Notes under the pieces: generated by a model | The model's database searches: none | What the model was told of the DNA's origin: nothing | What the model saw: only the letters and a program-made list of their open reading frames with translations | Translations under genes and position numbers: made by a program | From: CAYYFX01 sp964471155 | GTDB taxonomy: Bacteria > ARS69 | Assembly: GCA_964471155.1 (NCBI GenBank) | Contig: CAYYFX010000132.1 | Span: 1-10,112, forward strand | DNA: 10,112 nucleotides | Direction: 5' to 3' | In this document: piece after piece, positions 7,658-10,112 of the stretch | Position numbering within the stretch: the stretch's first letter is position 1 | Layout of the letters: each line of letters begins with the position of its first letter

Positions 7658-8319
7658 CCGCGGCGGCGGAGAGGAAGGCGGGGAAGAGCCCCGCGGACGA
7701 GTTCCTGAAGGGGCTCTGGAAGGAGAACCCGGTGTTCATCCAGGTTCTCGGGATGTGCCCCACGCTGGCCGTGTCCAACTCGGCGATGAACGCGCTCGCC
7801 ATGGGCGCGGCCACGCTCTTCGTGCTCACGCTCTCGAACGCCGTGATCTCCTCCATCCGGAGGTTCGTGCCGAAGGAGGTCCGCATCGCCACGTTCATCC
7901 TGGTGATCGCCACCTTCGTGACCATCGTGGACTACGCCATCCAGGCCATCAGCCTGGACCTGCACAAGGCGCTGGGCGCGTTCATCGCGCTGATCGTCGT
8001 GAACTGCATCATCCTCGGCCGGGCGGAGGCGTTCGCGTCGAAGAACGGCGTGGGCCGCTCCCTGCTGGACGGCCTCGGCATGGGGCTGGGGTTCACGTTC
8101 GCGCTGCTGTGCCTCGGCAGCGTGCGCGAGATCCTCGGCACCGGCGCCCTGTTCGGATTCCGCGTGCTGCCGGCCGCCTTCGAGCCCTGGGTCATGATGA
8201 TCCTCCCCTCCGGCGGGTTCTTCACGCTGGCGGCGTGGCTGATGTTCTTCCGCTGGAACGAGCAGCGCCGGGAGCGCGCGAAGGCCCGGTTGGCCCTGGT
8301 CGCGGAGGGCGCGCGATGA
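7654..8319 (+). CDS. rnfE: Ion-translocating oxidoreductase complex subunit E (RnfE)
   Basis: This 221-residue membrane protein is homologous to NqrD, with about six hydrophobic helices. RnfE and RnfA are inverted-topology partners that together hold an intramembrane iron-sulfur centre, each giving two Cys. The expected ligands are present: Cys35 in QVLGMCPTLAV and Cys118 in VVNCIILGRAEAFA. The family signatures FLKGLWKENPVF and GLGMGLGFT are also clear. The N-terminal 20 residues are cytoplasmic-type and hydrophilic, as usual for RnfE. The ATG at 7654 overlaps the rnfG stop (ATGA) and has a GGAAGGGAG ribosome site upstream. The stop overlaps rnfA in the same way. Confidence 0.96.
   Translation: MTAAAERKAGKSPADEFLKGLWKENPVFIQVLGMCPTLAVSNSAMNALAMGAATLFVLTLSNAVISSIRRFVPKEVRIATFILVIATFVTIVDYAIQAISLDLHKALGAFIALIVVNCIILGRAEAFASKNGVGRSLLDGLGMGLGFTFALLCLGSVREILGTGALFGFRVLPAAFEPWVMMILPSGGFFTLAAWLMFFRWNEQRRERAKARLALVAEGAR
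8304..8309 (+). promoter_or_regulatory. Ribosome binding site for rnfA inside the rnfE 3' end
   Basis: GGAGGG lies six bases before the rnfA ATG at 8316, within the last codons of rnfE. It decides the start of rnfA and fits reinitiation at the ATGA overlap. Confidence 0.55.
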
Positions 8320-8894
8320 ACGACTCCCTGGGGACGATCTTCATCAACACGGCGCTGATCAACAACTTCGTCCTGGCGTACTTCCTCGGGATCTGCCCGT
8401 TCCTGGGCGTGTCGGGGAAGATGGACACCGCGCTGCGCATGGGCGCGGCCACCACCTTCGTGATGGTGGTCAGCTCGGCGTGCGCGTTCGGGATCAACGC
8501 GCTGCTGGTGCGGCTGGACATGCCGTTCCTGCGGCTGATCTCGTACATCGCCGTGATCGCCGCCACGGTGCAGCTCGTGGAGATGTTCATCAAGAAGGTC
8601 AGCCCGGCGCTCTTCCGCGCGCTGGGGATCTTCCTGCCGCTGATCACCACGAACTGCGCCATCCTGGCCCTGGCGCTTTTCCAGACGAACAAGGGCTACG
8701 ACTTCGTCCGCTGCCTCGTGTACGCGGTGGCGGCGGGCACCGGCTTCACCCTGGCGCTCGTGCTCATGGGCGGCCTGCGCGAGAAGCTGGGGCTGGCCGA
8801 GGTGCCGGACGTCGTGCAGGGCACGGCACTCGCGCTCATGCTGGCGGGGCTCCTGTCCGTCTCCTTCATGGGCTTCGCGGGGTTGTCCGGATGA
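8316..8894 (+). CDS. rnfA: Ion-translocating oxidoreductase complex subunit A (RnfA)
   Basis: This 192-residue membrane protein is homologous to NqrE, with about six hydrophobic helices and the length typical of the family. Signatures are NTALINNFVLAYFLGICPFLGVS near the N-terminus (split here as INNFVLAYFLGICPF and LGVS) and LPLITTNCAILALAL in the middle. Cys27 and Cys114 are the expected ligands of the intramembrane iron-sulfur centre shared with RnfE. The C-terminus (LMLAGLLSVSFMGFAGL) is also as expected. The ATG at 8316 overlaps the rnfE stop. The rnfA stop overlaps the next gene, which in a normal rnfCDGEAB operon would be rnfB but here is an unrelated small gene. Confidence 0.96.
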   Translation: MNDSLGTIFINTALINNFVLAYFLGICPFLGVSGKMDTALRMGAATTFVMVVSSACAFGINALLVRLDMPFLRLISYIAVIAATVQLVEMFIKKVSPALFRALGIFLPLITTNCAILALALFQTNKGYDFVRCLVYAVAAGTGFTLALVLMGGLREKLGLAEVPDVVQGTALALMLAGLLSVSFMGFAGLSG

Positions 8895-9109
8895 GCGAGC
8901 TGACCACGTACCTGATCGCGATCGCCGTTCCCCCCGCGCTGGGCGTGGCCTGGGTGGCCGTGCAGCGGGGCTGGCGGCGGTCCTTCCCGCGCGCGTTCGC
9001 GGACCCCGACGTGCTCGCGGAGCGCCGCGGCTGTTCGGGGTGCGAGCACGCGGCCGAGTGCGCGTTGACCGACGAATCGAACTGCGAGAAGGGGGAGGAT
9101 CCGTCATGA
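8891..9109 (+). CDS. Small membrane-anchored four-Cys protein in the rnfB position (unrecognised family)
   Basis: This 72-residue protein is not one I can name. One hydrophobic helix spans about residues 6-24. It is followed by a strongly basic stretch (QRGWRRSFPR), which by the positive-inside rule puts the C-terminus in the cytoplasm. The tail carries Cys48, Cys51, Cys57 and Cys65 (C-x2-C-x5-C-x7-C) and ends acidic. It overlaps both rnfA and the downstream flavoprotein gene by ATGA, so it is very likely translated with them. Four closely spaced Cys could bind an Fe-S cluster or a metal. Possible roles are an anchor or electron relay replacing part of RnfB, or an iron-delivery factor like NqrM or the Cys-rich FeoB-associated proteins, which share the helix-plus-Cys-tail layout. 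The full RnfB with its ferredoxin-type clusters is absent. The gene call is firm from context; the function is inference. Confidence 0.8.
   Translation: MSELTTYLIAIAVPPALGVAWVAVQRGWRRSFPRAFADPDVLAERRGCSGCEHAAECALTDESNCEKGEDPS
9091..9098 (+). promoter_or_regulatory. Strong Shine-Dalgarno site for the FNR-like gene
   Basis: GGGGGAGG ends seven bases before the ATG at 9106 and lies inside the end of the small Cys-protein gene. It selects ATG 9106 over the in-frame ATG at 9121. Confidence 0.65.
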
Positions 9110-9981
9110 ACCAGGCCGTCATGCACCTGTCGGACTACGACACCCGGGTGCGCTACCAGGCCACCGTGGTGTCCACGCGTCGCATCACGCCCGACTCCTC
9201 CCCCGAGGAAGTGCACGAGATCGTGCTGGACGTGCACCGGCCGGACTTCCCGTACGGGGCGGGGCAGAGCATCGCGGTCTTCGCGCCGGGCTCGAAGGAG
9301 TTCGGGCAGGAGCACCACGTGCGGCTGTACAGCGTGGCGGACCTGCCGGAGCGCAGCGACGAGGGGCATCCGCGCATCAAGATCTGCGTGAAGCGCTGCC
9401 GGTACGTGGACGAGTACAGCGGCGAGGAGTACCCGGGGGTGGCGTCGAACTACCTGTGCGACCGGAAGCCCGGGGATCAGATCCTGATCGCCGGCCCGTT
9501 CGGCGTGGTGTTCGACGTGCCGGACGAGGTGGATTCCACGCTGATCCTCATCGGCACCGGGACCGGGATCGCGCCGTTCCGCGCGTTCGTGAAGCACGTG
9601 TACCGGAACCGCCCGGAGTGGCAGGGGCGGGTGTGGCTCTTCTACGGGGCGCGCTCGGGCCTCGAGCTCCTGTACATGAACGACGAGCAGAACGACTTCA
9701 CGCAGTACTACGACCGCGAGACCTTCGAGGCCTTCCGCGCGCTCAGCCCGCGGCCGCACTGGTCCGATCCCATCGCCTGGGACCACGTGATCGCGCAGCG
9801 CTCCGACGAGCTGTGGGACATGCTCGCGTCGCCGCGGACGCACGTGTACGTGGCGGGGCTGGAGCGCATGCGGGAGGAGCTGGACAAGGTGTTCGCGTCG
9901 GTCGCGGGCAGCCCGGAGGCGTGGGCGCGGCGGAAGGCCGAGCTCATGGCGGGGGGGCGGTGGGTGGAGCTGCTGTACTAG
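9106..9981 (+). CDS. Plant-type ferredoxin-NADP+ reductase-like FAD/NAD(P)-binding flavoprotein
   Basis: This 291-residue protein has no membrane helix or signal peptide and should be cytoplasmic. An FAD-binding barrel shows RLYSVAD (residues 73-79, RxYS flavin motif) and GVASNYLCD (111-119, GxxSxxL motif). The NAD(P) domain shows GTGTGIAPFRAF (150-161), FYGARS (179-184) and HVYVAGLERM (246-255). The C-terminus ends in an aromatic Tyr (GRWVELLY), as in plant and cyanobacterial FNR, where it stacks on the flavin. Two differences stand out: the usual Cys of YxCG is Ala250, and the NADP-phosphate-binding SR motif appears as SPRP (214-217). NADPH specificity is therefore unsure. The neighbouring Rnf genes suggest it exchanges electrons between NAD(P)H and the Rnf complex, the small Cys protein or the tethered ferredoxin. 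It also resembles the flavin domain of NqrF in layout. Confidence 0.9.
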   Translation: MNQAVMHLSDYDTRVRYQATVVSTRRITPDSSPEEVHEIVLDVHRPDFPYGAGQSIAVFAPGSKEFGQEHHVRLYSVADLPERSDEGHPRIKICVKRCRYVDEYSGEEYPGVASNYLCDRKPGDQILIAGPFGVVFDVPDEVDSTLILIGTGTGIAPFRAFVKHVYRNRPEWQGRVWLFYGARSGLELLYMNDEQNDFTQYYDRETFEAFRALSPRPHWSDPIAWDHVIAQRSDELWDMLASPRTHVYVAGLERMREELDKVFASVAGSPEAWARRKAELMAGGRWVELLY

Positions 9982-10080
9982 CGCCACCGGGCCGGAGGTC
10001 GTGCGAGCGCGCGCCCGGATGGACGGGCCGGATGGGCCGGGCGCCCCGGTACCCCTCTCGCGGGCCTCTGCGCGTGAACG

Positions 10081-10102
10081 CACCGCGCCCTTCGGGCGCG
10101 TG
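10081..10102 (+). terminator. GC-rich hairpin downstream of the operon, possible terminator
   Basis: CGCGCCC (10084-10090) pairs perfectly with GGGCGCG (10094-10100) around a TTC loop; allowing one bulged C the stem extends by two pairs at its base. It is about 100 bases after the last stop codon. Neither side is followed by a T run, so as an intrinsic terminator it would be atypical. It could instead be an mRNA 3' end stabiliser or part of a convergent gene's end. Confidence 0.35.
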
Positions 10103-10112
10103 GCGTGCATGC

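Noticed and set aside
8891..9109. The small gene as a degraded or truncated rnfB
   Set aside because: It has intact start, stop and overlaps on both sides, and no ferredoxin-type cluster motifs or rnfB remnants lie around it. Its Cys spacing also differs from RnfB, so decay is not supported.
7932..9122. A 396-codon minus-strand frame opposite rnfE, rnfA and the small Cys gene
   Set aside because: No domain, Arg/Pro/Ala-rich, and fully overlaps three plus-strand genes with family motifs or coupled starts.
10017..10049. Short repeats (GGATGG...GGGCC twice) and a 5-base stem CCGGG/CCCGG after the last gene
   Set aside because: Too short and too GC-biased to separate from chance; no palindromic operator, attachment site or mobile-element end could be supported.
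8866..10110. A 414-codon minus-strand frame covering the FNR-like gene and the 3' tail
   Set aside because: No recognisable motif and unusual composition. It starts in the hairpin region and runs antisense to a clear flavoprotein gene.
1..10112. tRNA, rRNA, CRISPR array, insertion sequence or riboswitch
   Set aside because: Coding sequence fills all but the last 131 bases, and no repeat-spacer pattern, transposase, inverted terminal repeat or RNA-gene signature was seen.

Overview
The window is one dense, entirely plus-strand operon from a very GC-rich bacterium (third codon positions are almost all G or C). The real genes fill positions 1-9981, followed by about 130 bases of non-coding tail. 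Gene content (a single-chain 2-oxoacid:ferredoxin oxidoreductase plus an Rnf-type ion-translocating complex) points to an anaerobic or facultatively anaerobic energy metabolism. I cannot assign a phylum; codon use and GC would suit groups such as Myxococcota or Gemmatimonadota, but that is only an impression.

Layout: (1) positions 1-4532, the 3' part of a very large pyruvate:ferredoxin oxidoreductase (PFOR) family protein whose N-terminus lies upstream of the window. It carries two helical insertions and an extra single-cluster ferredoxin domain at its C-terminus. (2) 4546-8894, five Rnf genes in the order rnfC-D-G-E-A. (3) 8891-9109, a 72-residue protein with one membrane helix and four cysteines, in the place where rnfB normally sits. 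(4) 9106-9981, a plant-type ferredoxin-NADP+ reductase-like flavoprotein. (5) 9982-10112, non-coding, with a GC-rich hairpin near the end.

The PFOR stop is 13 bases from the rnfC start, and all six later junctions are 4-base ATGA or GTGA overlaps, so the block is almost certainly co-transcribed and translationally coupled. The predicted flow is: 2-oxoacid oxidation in the large enzyme, electrons through its clusters and possibly its tethered ferredoxin, then Rnf and/or the FNR-like protein to NAD(P)+, with Rnf coupling this to ion transport. The direction could be reversed to make low-potential electrons.

The most unusual point is that no rnfB is present. Its slot holds a tiny membrane-anchored Cys protein followed by an FAD/NAD(P)-binding protein. 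Together these resemble a split version of NqrF from the related Na+-NQR complex, although the Cys spacing is not that of NqrF. The 2-oxoacid oxidoreductase also lacks the Arg of the usual RQTGF motif, so pyruvate as substrate is uncertain. The FNR-like protein lacks the usual Cys of the YxCG motif. These features make the locus look like a variant Rnf module with a dedicated electron-donating enzyme.
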